A program made the translations under genes and the position numbers. A stretch of DNA of 64,000 bases, from positions 1-64,000 of the forward strand of contig CABMPP010000015.1 in the NCBI GenBank assembly GCA_902388495.1, in the 5' to 3' direction. This DNA comes from an uncultured Bacteroides sp. Its GTDB lineage: Bacteria; Bacteroidota; Bacteroidia; Bacteroidales; Bacteroidaceae. Under the pieces are notes generated by a model that ran no database searches, had not been told where the DNA came from, and saw nothing but the letters and a program-made list of their open reading frames with translations. Numbering within the stretch: the first letter of the stretch is position 1; each line of letters opens with the position of its first letter. Of the stretch, positions 1 to 7,845 are shown piece after piece.

Positions 1-326
1 ACACGGGCGGCATTGCGGGCGATAACCTCGACATCCGTCCCATCCACCTCTGCCATAACGGAGGCAATGTGTGGTCGCCCTCTGCTAGTAACGCCACCAT
101 CATCGCTACCGGTGCCTGGATAGGCTACAACAGCGGCCGCAGCAGCAACGGTACCACCACTACCTTCGGCTTCCTCTACGACTGCTGTACCATCGCCCCC
201 GGCGTCACCGTGGATGGCGTGCCTGCCAACCCGCAGACTAACGGTATCGGCGGCGCTGCCACAGGCGGCAGTGATAAGCCTGCGCAGTGCACGGAGGGAC
301 ACAGGGGAGATATGCAGATGCCGTAA
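1..326 (+). CDS. C-terminal fragment of an unrecognised protein
   Basis: An open frame runs into the window from its left edge and ends at a TAA, giving about 107 residues of an otherwise unseen protein. The sequence is rich in Gly, Thr, Asn and Ser and contains a Cys pair (YDCCTIAPG) and two further Cys. The composition suggests a secreted or surface-exposed protein, but that is inference only. A strong hairpin with a T-rich tail follows 30 bp later, consistent with the end of a transcription unit. I do not recognise the family, and the N-terminus lies outside the window. Confidence 0.5.
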   Translation, partial: TGGIAGDNLDIRPIHLCHNGGNVWSPSASNATIIATGAWIGYNSGRSSNGTTTTFGFLYDCCTIAPGVTVDGVPANPQTNGIGGAATGGSDKPAQCTEGHRGDMQMP

Positions 327-355
327 TCCCTCTCACTTCGCTATTAATGTGGTTT

Positions 356-402
356 CGTCCCGTCCCTTGCATCAACAACTGCACGGGGCGGGACGTTTCT
401 TT
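356..402 (+). terminator. Intrinsic terminator after the left-edge gene
   Basis: Arms CGTCCCGTCCC (356-366) and GGGGCGGGACG (385-395) pair over 11 bp with one G-T wobble and an 18-nt loop, followed by TTTCTTT. It lies between the first stop codon and the priA promoter and would insulate priA from upstream transcription. Confidence 0.7.
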
Positions 403-414
403 CCAAAAACTTCG

Positions 415-422
415 TATCTTTG
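415..422 (+). promoter_or_regulatory. Bacteroides -7 box of priA
   Basis: TATCTTTG matches the Bacteroides TAnnTTTG -7 element. Its last base is only 8 nt before the priA ATG, so a start about 7 nt downstream would give an almost leaderless mRNA. No good -33 element is visible; the terminator stem occupies that position. Confidence 0.6.
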
Positions 423-430
423 CCCCCGCA

Positions 431-2899
431 ATGAAAAAATTCGTCGACGTCATATTGCCCCTGCCCCTGCACAGCTGCTTCACCTACTCCCTGCCTGCGG
501 AGTGGGCCGACGAGGTGCAAATAGGTTGCCGCGTCGTAGTGCCCTTCGGCCGGAAGAAGTACTACACCGCCATCGTGCGCAACGTACACTATTCCGCGCC
601 TACCGAATATGAAGTAAAAGAAGTCTCCGCTGTGCTGGACGCTGCGCCCATCCTGCTGCCCCGCCAGTTCAAGTTCTGGGAGTGGCTGGCCGATTACTAC
701 CTCTGCACGCAGGGCGACGTCTACAAAGCCGCCCTGCCATCGGGCCTGAAGTTGGAGAGCGAAACGATGGTGGAGTACAATCCCGACTTCGTATCCGAAA
801 CCCGTCTGCCCGAGCGCGAACAGCAGATACTGTATCTCCTCTCCGCCGACCCGGAACAATGCGTGACGAAACTCGAGAAGGATAGCGGCATCAAGAATAT
901 CCTCGCCGTCATCAAGTCACTGCTCGACCGTGAGGCCATCTTCGTGAAAGAAGAGATGCGTCGCACCTACAAACCAAAGACCGAAACCCGCGTACGCCTG
1001 ACGTCCGCCGCCCGCAACGAACGCCGCCTGCACTTCTTCTTCGATGAATTGCAGCGCCGTGCGCCCAAACAGTTGGACTTGCTGATGAAATACATTGAAC
1101 TCTCCGGCTGCCTTTCCGCCACCGGAACAGTGAAGGAAGTCTCCAAAGCGGAACTGCTGAAGCGTGCTGCTGCCACTCCCGGCGTATTCAACGGACTGGT
1201 GGAACGGGGAGTGTTCGAGGTCTACCAGCAGGAAATCGGTAGGCTGGATGCCGGACTTGTCAGGGAAACCGTTCCCCTTCATCCGCTGAACGAACACCAA
1301 CAGCGGGCATACCACGAGATTATGGAAGATTTCCAAACCCGGAACGTCTGCCTGCTCTATGGTGTCACTGCGAGCGGTAAGACCGAGGTTTATATTCATC
1401 TCATAGAAGAAGTCCTCCGGCAGGGAAAGCAGGTGCTCTATCTCTTGCCGGAGATTGCCCTGACTACACAGATTACGGAGCGCTTGCAGCGTGTCTTCGG
1501 CTCGCGTCTCGGTATCTACCACTCCAAGTTTCCCGACGCCGAGCGGGTGGAGATCTGGCAAAAGCAACTGTCTGAAAGCGGCTACGACATTATCCTCGGC
1601 GTCCGTTCGTCCGTCTTCCTGCCATTTCGTAACCTGGGACTGGTGATTGTGGACGAGGAGCACGAGAATACCTATAAACAGCAAGACCCCGCACCCCGCT
1701 ATCATGCCCGCAACGCTGCCATCGTGCTGGCATCCATGTACGGTGCCAAGACGTTGCTGGGCACGGCCACCCCTTCGGTGGAGAGTTGGCATAATGCCAC
1801 GTCCGGCAAGTACGGGCTGGTGGAACTGAAGGAGCGATACAAGGAGATACAGATGCCCGAGATTATTCCGGTAGATATCAAGGAACTACACCGCAAGAAG
1901 ATGATGAAAGGGCCTTTCTCCCCGTTGTTGCTGCAATATGTGCGCGAGGCACTGGAGCAGAAAGAGCAAGTCATCCTGTTCCAGAACCGCCGCGGTTTTG
2001 CCCCGATGATAGAGTGCAACACCTGCGGCTGGGTGCCGAAGTGCAAGAACTGCGATGTAAGCCTGACGTTCCACAAGGGGCTGAACCAACTGACGTGCCA
2101 CTACTGCGGATACACTTACCAAGTGCCGCGTGTCTGCCCCGCCTGTGAGGGCACCGACCTGCGCCACCGCGGCTTCGGCACGGAGAAAATAGAAGACGAC
2201 ATCAAAACTCTCTTCCCCGAAGCACGCGTCGCCCGCATGGACCTTGACACCACCCGCACCCGTTCAGCCTACGAACGCATCATTGCCGACTTTGAGCAAG
2301 GGCGGACCGACATCCTCATCGGCACGCAGATGGTATCCAAAGGCCTGGACTTCGACCACGTCAGCATCGTAGGCATCCTCAACGCCGACACCATGCTGAA
2401 CTACCCCGACTTCCGCGCCTACGAACGTGCCTTCCAACTGATGGCACAAGTAGCCGGCCGAGCCGGACGAAAGAACAAACGGGGCAGGGTAGTGCTGCAA
2501 ACCAAAAGCATCGACCACCCCATCATCCCGCAGGTCATCGCCAACGATTACGAAGGCATGGTCGCCGGACAGCTTGCCGAACGGCAGATGTTCCACTATC
2601 CGCCCTACTATCGCCTGGTGTACGTCTACCTGAAGAACCGCAATGAGACGCTGCTCGACCTGATGGCACAAACCATGGGCACCAAGCTCCGCGCCGTCTT
2701 CGGCAACCGCGTACTCGGTCCTGACAAGCCCCCCGTGGCGCGTGTCCAGACTTTGTTCATCCGCAAGATTGTGTTGAAGATAGAGACGAATGCCCCGATG
2801 GCGCGTGCCCGTGAATTGTTGGTGCAGGTTCAGAAGGAAATGCTGATGGAGGACCGCTTCAAGTCGCTGATTGTCTATTATGATGTAGACCCGATGTAG
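431..2899 (+). CDS. priA: Primosomal protein N' (replication restart helicase PriA)
   Basis: PriA is a 3'-to-5' superfamily 2 helicase that recognises stalled forks and reloads the replicative helicase. The 822-residue protein has an N-terminal DNA-binding part, Walker A GVTASGKT at residues 311-318, the DEEH box at 408-411, and the zinc cluster inserted in the helicase core (paired CxxC motifs from Cys529 to Cys572, beginning CNTCGWVPKCKNC). A motif VI-like QVAGRAGR follows. Length is somewhat above the E. coli protein (about 730). The frame stays open upstream to an ATG 48 codons earlier, but the chosen MKKFVDV start directly follows a -7 box and begins at the usual PriA N-terminus. The next gene is convergent, 31 bp away. 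Confidence 0.97.
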   Translation: MKKFVDVILPLPLHSCFTYSLPAEWADEVQIGCRVVVPFGRKKYYTAIVRNVHYSAPTEYEVKEVSAVLDAAPILLPRQFKFWEWLADYYLCTQGDVYKAALPSGLKLESETMVEYNPDFVSETRLPEREQQILYLLSADPEQCVTKLEKDSGIKNILAVIKSLLDREAIFVKEEMRRTYKPKTETRVRLTSAARNERRLHFFFDELQRRAPKQLDLLMKYIELSGCLSATGTVKEVSKAELLKRAAATPGVFNGLVERGVFEVYQQEIGRLDAGLVRETVPLHPLNEHQQRAYHEIMEDFQTRNVCLLYGVTASGKTEVYIHLIEEVLRQGKQVLYLLPEIALTTQITERLQRVFGSRLGIYHSKFPDAERVEIWQKQLSESGYDIILGVRSSVFLPFRNLGLVIVDEEHENTYKQQDPAPRYHARNAAIVLASMYGAKTLLGTATPSVESWHNATSGKYGLVELKERYKEIQMPEIIPVDIKELHRKKMMKGPFSPLLLQYVREALEQKEQVILFQNRRGFAPMIECNTCGWVPKCKNCDVSLTFHKGLNQLTCHYCGYTYQVPRVCPACEGTDLRHRGFGTEKIEDDIKTLFPEARVARMDLDTTRTRSAYERIIADFEQGRTDILIGTQMVSKGLDFDHVSIVGILNADTMLNYPDFRAYERAFQLMAQVAGRAGRKNKRGRVVLQTKSIDHPIIPQVIANDYEGMVAGQLAERQMFHYPPYYRLVYVYLKNRNETLLDLMAQTMGTKLRAVFGNRVLGPDKPPVARVQTLFIRKIVLKIETNAPMARARELLVQVQKEMLMEDRFKSLIVYYDVDPM

Positions 2900-2930
2900 C
2901 TGTGCCTCTTAAGTCCCCGATGCTTCAGTT

Positions 2931-5030
2931 TTACTCCTTGGTTCCCTGCAGGATTCCCGTATCATTGTCCATATTCTGAATGCTCTTTCGGGCCCCCTTG
3001 TAGCTCCGGCCGAAGTTGAGGTTGAAACTGGCTTTGACGACGACGAGATTCGACATGTTGTTGCTGTGTATATCGGACTTCACCGGATTCAGCGCCGACC
3101 AGTTCTCATTTTTGGAGCGGTAGGTTTTCACAAAGGGATTGTATACTCCCGCCATGATGGACCATGCCGGTTGTTTGTAGCCCGCCATGAGCGCATGCAT
3201 CAGTTCTCCCTTCATCAGTTGTTCGCCATATACAAGCCGGTTGGGTGGGGCGATGGTGGTAAAGTTCATCATCCAATTTCCGAACGAGGCATCCAGGTCG
3301 ATGCGCACTTCTTTCAGCGTATAGGTGTGCAGGTAGTTGTTTCCGGTGCTGATGTAGCGGTTTATGCCGGGTGTGACGGCGAGGCTGAGGTGGTCTTTCC
3401 AAGGCTTTATCTTGAAGGTGACTTCTGCTGCCAGCTGCCGGAAAGACTTCTGGTTCTCATAAGTATGCACAAATACTCCTTGTTCGTAGAGCACACTCTC
3501 CATGATAGGGCTCTTTTCGTATGAGTAGCGTACCAGGGCGTCTATGCTGCAAATGCCTGAGGAGTATACTGCATTGAAGTCCTGGATGGTGCTATGGAAT
3601 GACTTCAGATTAGGATTCCCTCTGCGTATCTGCAGGTTGTCAATGCCCTGCTCTATGTCGTTGAGGTAGGCAATGGAAGGAACGTTGTTCTTCAGATTGA
3701 TGTGGTAGCGGAAGTGCAACTCATCCGTCGGGTTGTAGGATAACAGGAAGGAGGGCTGAAGGGCGTACTTCTCACTGCGGTTATCTTCCTGGCTGTAATA
3801 GAAACGGCTGAGTGTGAGGTTTGCCATATAGCTCCAGTTTTGTATCTTGCCTCGATATTCGGCATACGCGTAGCTTTCGGCTTGCCTCATGAGGATGTCT
3901 TTCTGGTTGCCGCCCCGATATTGATTGTCGGTGTAAGCCTGCATATGCTTGAGTCCGCCGGATAATGTGCCATATTCCATTTCCTTTTCATAAATACCTT
4001 CTGCTATCAGAGAGTATTTCTTACCGGATACATCGGAGTGGAGTTCGGCATTGGCTGCATTTTCAGCTTCTTCGTGGTAGGTGCGGGTGCTGCTGCTGTT
4101 GATATAGGTGCCCACCAGGTTGAAGATGAGTTGCTGGTTGTGTTTCAGGCTTTGCTGGTAGTACAGGTCGAGAGCCGGCAGGTGGTTTCGCTCGCGGGTA
4201 TGGTCGTAGATGGACAGGGGAATGTCGGAGTCGGAAGTATAGAGTTTGCTTTTCCGGTCCTCGTAACCGGCAGGATTGTCTTGCAGGGTATATCGGAGTT
4301 GGGCGTTGAAAAGATATTTTCCTTTATCCTGCAGGCTGTAAGTCAGATTGGAGGTCAGCAGTTTCTTGTTGAACAATGTAGGTTCGCCGGTTTCCAGCTG
4401 GTGCAGTTGCTTGTCGGGGAAGTGGAACCATTCGTCGTATTCGCGCGTCCAGTCTCCCTTGCGCTGTAAGTAGTGCACGTTTGCAGATATTTCGGACTTC
4501 CCGTAGTTGTATCTGCCGGAGAACATATCATCGATGGAAGTACGGTCGCTTCCGATGCCGTGGAGTGCTTCTCCGTTCAGGCTGAGGCCTGAGTTGCGGA
4601 CTCTGGTGATGTAATCAATCACGGCGGCAGCACCTCCATAGCGCGCTCCGGGGCTGTCGTGGTATTCTATGCGGAGAACATCTTCTGGGTTGAGAGCGGC
4701 AATCTCTGCATAAGTGACCTGGATGCCGTTGATCCTTAGTTGTACTTCTCCATTGCCGGAGACGGTCACTTCGCCGGATATGACGTCGACCATGATGCGG
4801 GGCAGTTGCAGCTTATTTAGCAATTCCAGACCGCTCGAAGAGGTTTTCAACTGGCTCCGGGTGGGGAGGACGACTTTGTGGTCGCCTTTCTCGATGACGG
4901 AGCGGGCTTTTACGGTTACTTCGTCCAACTCGATCGCCATGACGCCTGTAGAATCTTTGGCAATTAATTGCGCACGAGAGGGGATAACCATACAGAACAG
5001 TATGGTCATAAATGATACGATGGTTTTCAT
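2931..5030 (-). CDS. Outer-membrane beta-barrel protein, TonB-dependent-receptor-like
   Basis: This 699-residue protein begins with a signal peptide (MKTIVSFMTILFCMVIPSRA), then a stretch typical of TonB-dependent receptors (AIELDEVTVKA) and a plug-like region (residues about 35-140, including LRINGIQVTYAEIAALNPED and SPGARYGGAAAVIDYIT). The remaining 550 residues alternate polar and aromatic residues as in a large beta barrel. It resembles the Bacteroidetes barrel families that lack a classical carboxypeptidase-like N-terminal domain. The substrate is unknown and there is no SusD partner. It lies downstream of an ECF-type sigma factor on the same strand, separated by an unusual tandem-repeat region that may form its promoter or leader. 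Family call is from sequence style, not a search. Confidence 0.8.
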   Translation of the reverse strand: MKTIVSFMTILFCMVIPSRAQLIAKDSTGVMAIELDEVTVKARSVIEKGDHKVVLPTRSQLKTSSSGLELLNKLQLPRIMVDVISGEVTVSGNGEVQLRINGIQVTYAEIAALNPEDVLRIEYHDSPGARYGGAAAVIDYITRVRNSGLSLNGEALHGIGSDRTSIDDMFSGRYNYGKSEISANVHYLQRKGDWTREYDEWFHFPDKQLHQLETGEPTLFNKKLLTSNLTYSLQDKGKYLFNAQLRYTLQDNPAGYEDRKSKLYTSDSDIPLSIYDHTRERNHLPALDLYYQQSLKHNQQLIFNLVGTYINSSSTRTYHEEAENAANAELHSDVSGKKYSLIAEGIYEKEMEYGTLSGGLKHMQAYTDNQYRGGNQKDILMRQAESYAYAEYRGKIQNWSYMANLTLSRFYYSQEDNRSEKYALQPSFLLSYNPTDELHFRYHINLKNNVPSIAYLNDIEQGIDNLQIRRGNPNLKSFHSTIQDFNAVYSSGICSIDALVRYSYEKSPIMESVLYEQGVFVHTYENQKSFRQLAAEVTFKIKPWKDHLSLAVTPGINRYISTGNNYLHTYTLKEVRIDLDASFGNWMMNFTTIAPPNRLVYGEQLMKGELMHALMAGYKQPAWSIMAGVYNPFVKTYRSKNENWSALNPVKSDIHSNNMSNLVVVKASFNLNFGRSYKGARKSIQNMDNDTGILQGTKE

Positions 5031-5098
5031 AAATGTTTATTGTAGGGGGATTGCTGCCTGATGTGCCAGGCAAAGGTTTGAATAATGAATTAGTTGGT

Positions 5099-5461
5099 AA
5101 TGCGAATCAGTAGCCGGATTACTTATTGCCTGCATACATCGAATCAGCCCGAGATATGGCCTGCGGGGTGTCCGAAAATGCCGTATTTGAGCAAAAATAT
5201 GGCTTTTGGGGTGCCCGAGGTGCCGCATTTGAGCAAAAATCCGACTTTCAGGGTGTCCGAAAATGCCGTATTTGAGCAAAAATATGGCTTTCGGGGTGTC
5301 CGAGGTGCCGCATTTGAGCGAAAATCCGACTTTCGGGGTGTCCGAAGGTGCCGCATTTGAGCAAAAATCCGACTTTTGGGGTGTCCGAAGGTGCTGCCGC
5401 ACTAAAAGTTCCTTTCATTTCCGGCAGGAACAGGTGCTAAATCCAACTCCTGATTCGTATT
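5099..5461. repeat. Inverted-end element enclosing a tandem array
   Basis: The 431-bp gap between the barrel-protein start and the sigma-factor stop contains no convincing gene. It is bounded on the left by AATGCGAATCAGTAG (5099-5113) and on the right by its near inverse, ending CTCCTGATTCGTATT at 5461, which touches the sigma-factor stop codon. Between them is a 42/43-bp tandem array. The same ends bound a different segment at 59019-59310. Confidence 0.6.
5165..5400. repeat. Alternating 42/43-bp tandem array
   Basis: Unit starts (GGGGTGTCCG or a variant) fall at 5165, 5208, 5250, 5293, 5335 and 5378, so spacing alternates 43, 42, 43, 42, 43. Two unit types alternate at first: one with TATTTGAGCAAAAATATGG, one with CATTTGAGCAAAAATCCGAC. 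Because the paired period of 85 is not a multiple of three, reading frames through the array are not maintained, arguing against coding. On the minus strand the first unit type contains TATTTTTG, which fits the TAnnTTTG promoter box in the direction of the barrel-protein gene. Confidence 0.85.
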
Positions 5462-6030
5462 TAGTAGTTAAGGAGGTCGTTGTACAGCCCTTTCAGCCGT
5501 TTTCTGAGGTGGAGGACTGCGTAATGTTTCCGCGATAACAAGGAGTTGACAGGAACTCCGGTGGTCTGTGAAAGTTCTTTTGCCGGTATGCCCTCCATTT
5601 CCATGAGCTCGAATGCTTCCCGCTGTTCGGGTGGTAGTTCCGAGAGTGCAACTTCCAACTCTTGCCAGACGAGCGAGCGCATGTACTCCGTTTCGGGAGA
5701 GGGGGCGGACTCACCGAACAGTACTTCCGAAAAGTCTTCCAGTACGTTGTCGTCTTTATCGTAGCTCGGTGAGGGTAACTCTTCCTCTTGCATTTTTTTG
5801 CTTTTGTTGATGATCGTGTTACGCGTCACACGATACAACCAGGCAGTCACTTGCTCGATGGGGTTGAAGGTTGTTTCGATGGTTTTCACCAACTGATAAA
5901 AGACATCTTGCAGAATATCTTCGGCATCTTCCTTGCTCGAAACCCGCTTCCGGATAAATGCCTTGAGGCGGGGCTGATGCTCGGCTATCAGTTCTTCCAG
6001 GTTGCTGTCTTTTCCGGGTTGATTATTCAT
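5461..6030 (-). CDS. ECF-type sigma-70 family RNA polymerase sigma factor
   Basis: The 189-residue protein has sigma region 2 (EDILQDVFYQLVKTIET, residues about 37-55, then AWLYRVTRNTIINKSKK) and a region 4 helix-turn-helix (LPPEQREAFELMEMEGIPAKELSQ). It would direct RNA polymerase to a dedicated promoter set. The start MNNQPGKDS was chosen because it overlaps the end of the upstream membrane-protein gene by 8 bp; the frame remains open for another 111 codons upstream, but that part is a shadow of the neighbouring gene. No classical FecR-type anti-sigma gene is adjacent, so the coupled membrane protein is the obvious candidate regulator (inference). The next gene downstream is the barrel protein. 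Confidence 0.88.
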   Translation of the reverse strand: MNNQPGKDSNLEELIAEHQPRLKAFIRKRVSSKEDAEDILQDVFYQLVKTIETTFNPIEQVTAWLYRVTRNTIINKSKKMQEEELPSPSYDKDDNVLEDFSEVLFGESAPSPETEYMRSLVWQELEVALSELPPEQREAFELMEMEGIPAKELSQTTGVPVNSLLSRKHYAVLHLRKRLKGLYNDLLNY

Positions 6031-6466
6031 CTTCTTTCGGCTTTTCGCTTCCTTTGGGCTTTTCTGTCCTTTGTGCTTTTTCGCTTTCTCCCGATCTTTC
6101 CGTTTGATTGTCAAACCCGCCTCTGCTGAAGAAATCTTCTCTATCGAAAGGACCTCCGAAACCGAAATTCCGCCTCCGGCTGATAAAATTCTTACGTTCT
6201 TCGGGCGACATCTTTTCCCATTTTTCACGGAATGGGTTTCCGGTTCTGCCGCTTCGGGGCATCCGTCGCCCTCTTCCTCCGGGGAAAGGGAAATTGCCGA
6301 AAAGAAGCCGTGCCAGGACAAACAGTGCCAGTGCCTGCCAGAAACTGATACAGGCTGCTCCAAGTATTGCCGGCATCACTGCGTTCCACAATAACATGAT
6401 GGCTGCGCCGAAACCTGCGACTGCCAATATCCAAAACAGGGGTATAAGAAAGAATCTCTTTTTCAT
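6023..6466 (-). CDS. Two-helix membrane protein translationally coupled to the sigma factor
   Basis: This 147-residue protein has two hydrophobic helices (about residues 5-26 and 32-56), then a basic, Gly/Phe/Arg-rich part with the segment FREKWEKMSPEERKNF and a charged Glu/Lys tail. The MSPEER-type helix recalls small Bacteroidetes envelope proteins near sigma factors and periplasmic metal-sensor-like proteins, but I cannot name the family. Its stop overlaps the sigma-factor ATG by 8 bp, implying coupled translation and probably a shared job, such as membrane tethering or control of the sigma factor (inference). Confidence 0.7.
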   Translation of the reverse strand: MKKRFFLIPLFWILAVAGFGAAIMLLWNAVMPAILGAACISFWQALALFVLARLLFGNFPFPGGRGRRMPRSGRTGNPFREKWEKMSPEERKNFISRRRNFGFGGPFDREDFFSRGGFDNQTERSGESEKAQRTEKPKGSEKPKEDE

Positions 6467-6566
6467 AATGTGCTAATTTTTATTGGTTCATACTGCTTTG
6501 AGGACGTTCTCTATCTATGCAGACAATCGTGGTGGAGAAATATTTTAGGGAAACACAAAAAAAATC

Positions 6567-6574
6567 TATCTTTA
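6567..6574 (+). promoter_or_regulatory. -7 box of the tyrosine phosphatase gene
   Basis: TATCTTTA is one base off the TAnnTTTG consensus and lies 24 nt before the chosen ATG, a normal leader length. Confidence 0.45.
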
Positions 6575-6598
6575 CGCCCCAAAGCAAAAAATGTAGCT

Positions 6599-7075
6599 AT
6601 GAACAAGCCCCATAAAATCCTTTTTGTATGCCTCGGCAATATCTGCAGGTCCTCGTCGGCCGAGGGAGTGATGAAACATTTGGTGGAAGAAGCCGGCCGT
6701 GAAGATGAATTTGTGATAGACTCTGCCGGTATTCTGTCCTATCACCAGGGCGAACTGCCCGACAGCCGGATGCGCGCCCATGCCGCCCGTCGCGGATACG
6801 ACTTGACTCACCGCTCACGCCCCGTACGCACCGAGGACTTCTACAACTTTGATTTGATAATAGGTATGGACGACCGCAACATCGACGACCTGAAAGACCG
6901 TGCTCCTTCACCCGAGGCGTGGAGCAAGATTCATCGCATGACGGAGTATTGCACCCGGTTTACACACGCCGACCACGTACCCGACCCCTACTACGGAGGC
7001 GCCGAAGGCTTCGAATACGTGCTCGACCTGCTGGAAGATGCATGTGCAGGGCTATTGGCAAGCCTCAATGGTTGA
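6599..7075 (+). CDS. Low-molecular-weight protein-tyrosine phosphatase
   Basis: The 158-residue protein carries the phosphatase P-loop CX5R near its N-terminus (Cys11-LGNIC-Arg17-SSS) and the general-acid loop DPYYGG (Asp129), so it should hydrolyse phosphotyrosine on cytosolic or membrane-kinase substrates. Relatives often sit with exopolysaccharide tyrosine kinases, but none is present here. The start MNKPHKILFVCLGN was chosen to match the usual family N-terminus; the frame is open further upstream through the promoter. The 3' end overlaps the convergent downstream gene by 11 bp. Confidence 0.93.
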   Translation: MNKPHKILFVCLGNICRSSSAEGVMKHLVEEAGREDEFVIDSAGILSYHQGELPDSRMRAHAARRGYDLTHRSRPVRTEDFYNFDLIIGMDDRNIDDLKDRAPSPEAWSKIHRMTEYCTRFTHADHVPDPYYGGAEGFEYVLDLLEDACAGLLASLNG

Positions 7076-7841
7076 CGTACGTGTCCTGATAAAACCGTTT
7101 ATTGTCGTTCAGGCTGCAAGTCGCATCCACACCGGATTCCTGCAGGCGTTTAGCAATTTCGTTCAGCTTCTTTCTTGAAACCCGGCCGATGTAGAACAGC
7201 CGGTAGCGATAGTTTTCATCCAGCAATTCCATGACATGTGTAAAGTTCTGTTCGCGGGCGAAGTCGAAGTTCACCTTGCGCAGTTTTTCGTACTGATAGC
7301 AGATGGTCCGGCCTACACTGTGCACCAGGAGTCCGTCTGTTGCCAGCGTCAGGTAGCAGAAACGGGTCATCAGCATGCTGATGAAGAACAGGCTCAGCCC
7401 GAAGGAGATGATGGCAGGTATGAATCCCCACCACACTGAACTGCTGATGCAGTAGTACCCCAGTATCAGGAACATGAGGAATAATATGAAGAACCAGAAC
7501 ATATAGAGTGAAGGGCGCTGGTATGTTATTTCCTGAGATCTGAGGATAACCTCCTCTTGAGGCACGTAGTTGTCAAAAGGTATCTCTTTTGAAACCAGAA
7601 AACGGATGACTGACGACGGATGGCGGAAAGGAGGCACGTAAACGGCTTTATCTTGCCCTCCTTTCAGATGCAATGTCAGTACGCCGGGACCATATTTGTC
7701 CTTGCCCGCAGGCTTGCCGTCTTTGCGGGGTGCTTGGTGATAACGTTTCATAAAACTGAAACTCTGAATCTGATGTAGCCCTATGTGCTGGCTTTGCAGC
7801 AATCGTTCGGCTCTTTTCTGTTCTTTTGCGGTCACTTTCAT
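7065..7841 (-). CDS. Unrecognised protein with two transmembrane helices
   Basis: The 258-residue protein has a soluble N-terminal part of about 110 residues, two transmembrane helices (about 112-131 and 138-158), then a soluble C-terminal part (GLLVHSVGRTICYQYEKLRKV and following) that looks like a small membrane-proximal beta domain. No catalytic motif is evident. It starts 4 bp after the stop of the HD phosphohydrolase gene and is almost surely cotranscribed with it, so a role in the same envelope or nucleotide-signalling process is plausible but unproven. It overlaps the convergent phosphatase gene by 11 bp. Confidence 0.75.
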   Translation of the reverse strand: MKVTAKEQKRAERLLQSQHIGLHQIQSFSFMKRYHQAPRKDGKPAGKDKYGPGVLTLHLKGGQDKAVYVPPFRHPSSVIRFLVSKEIPFDNYVPQEEVILRSQEITYQRPSLYMFWFFILFLMFLILGYYCISSSVWWGFIPAIISFGLSLFFISMLMTRFCYLTLATDGLLVHSVGRTICYQYEKLRKVNFDFAREQNFTHVMELLDENYRYRLFYIGRVSRKKLNEIAKRLQESGVDATCSLNDNKRFYQDTYVNH

Positions 7842-7845
7842 GGTC

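Noticed and set aside
917..1792. 291-codon minus-strand open frame inside priA
   Set aside because: Antisense to the conserved helicase core of PriA.
5037..5402. Repetitive 121-codon minus-strand open frame through the tandem array
   Set aside because: The repeat period is not a multiple of three, so the protein would be a shifting translation of the same DNA repeat; plus-strand frames over the array are equally open.
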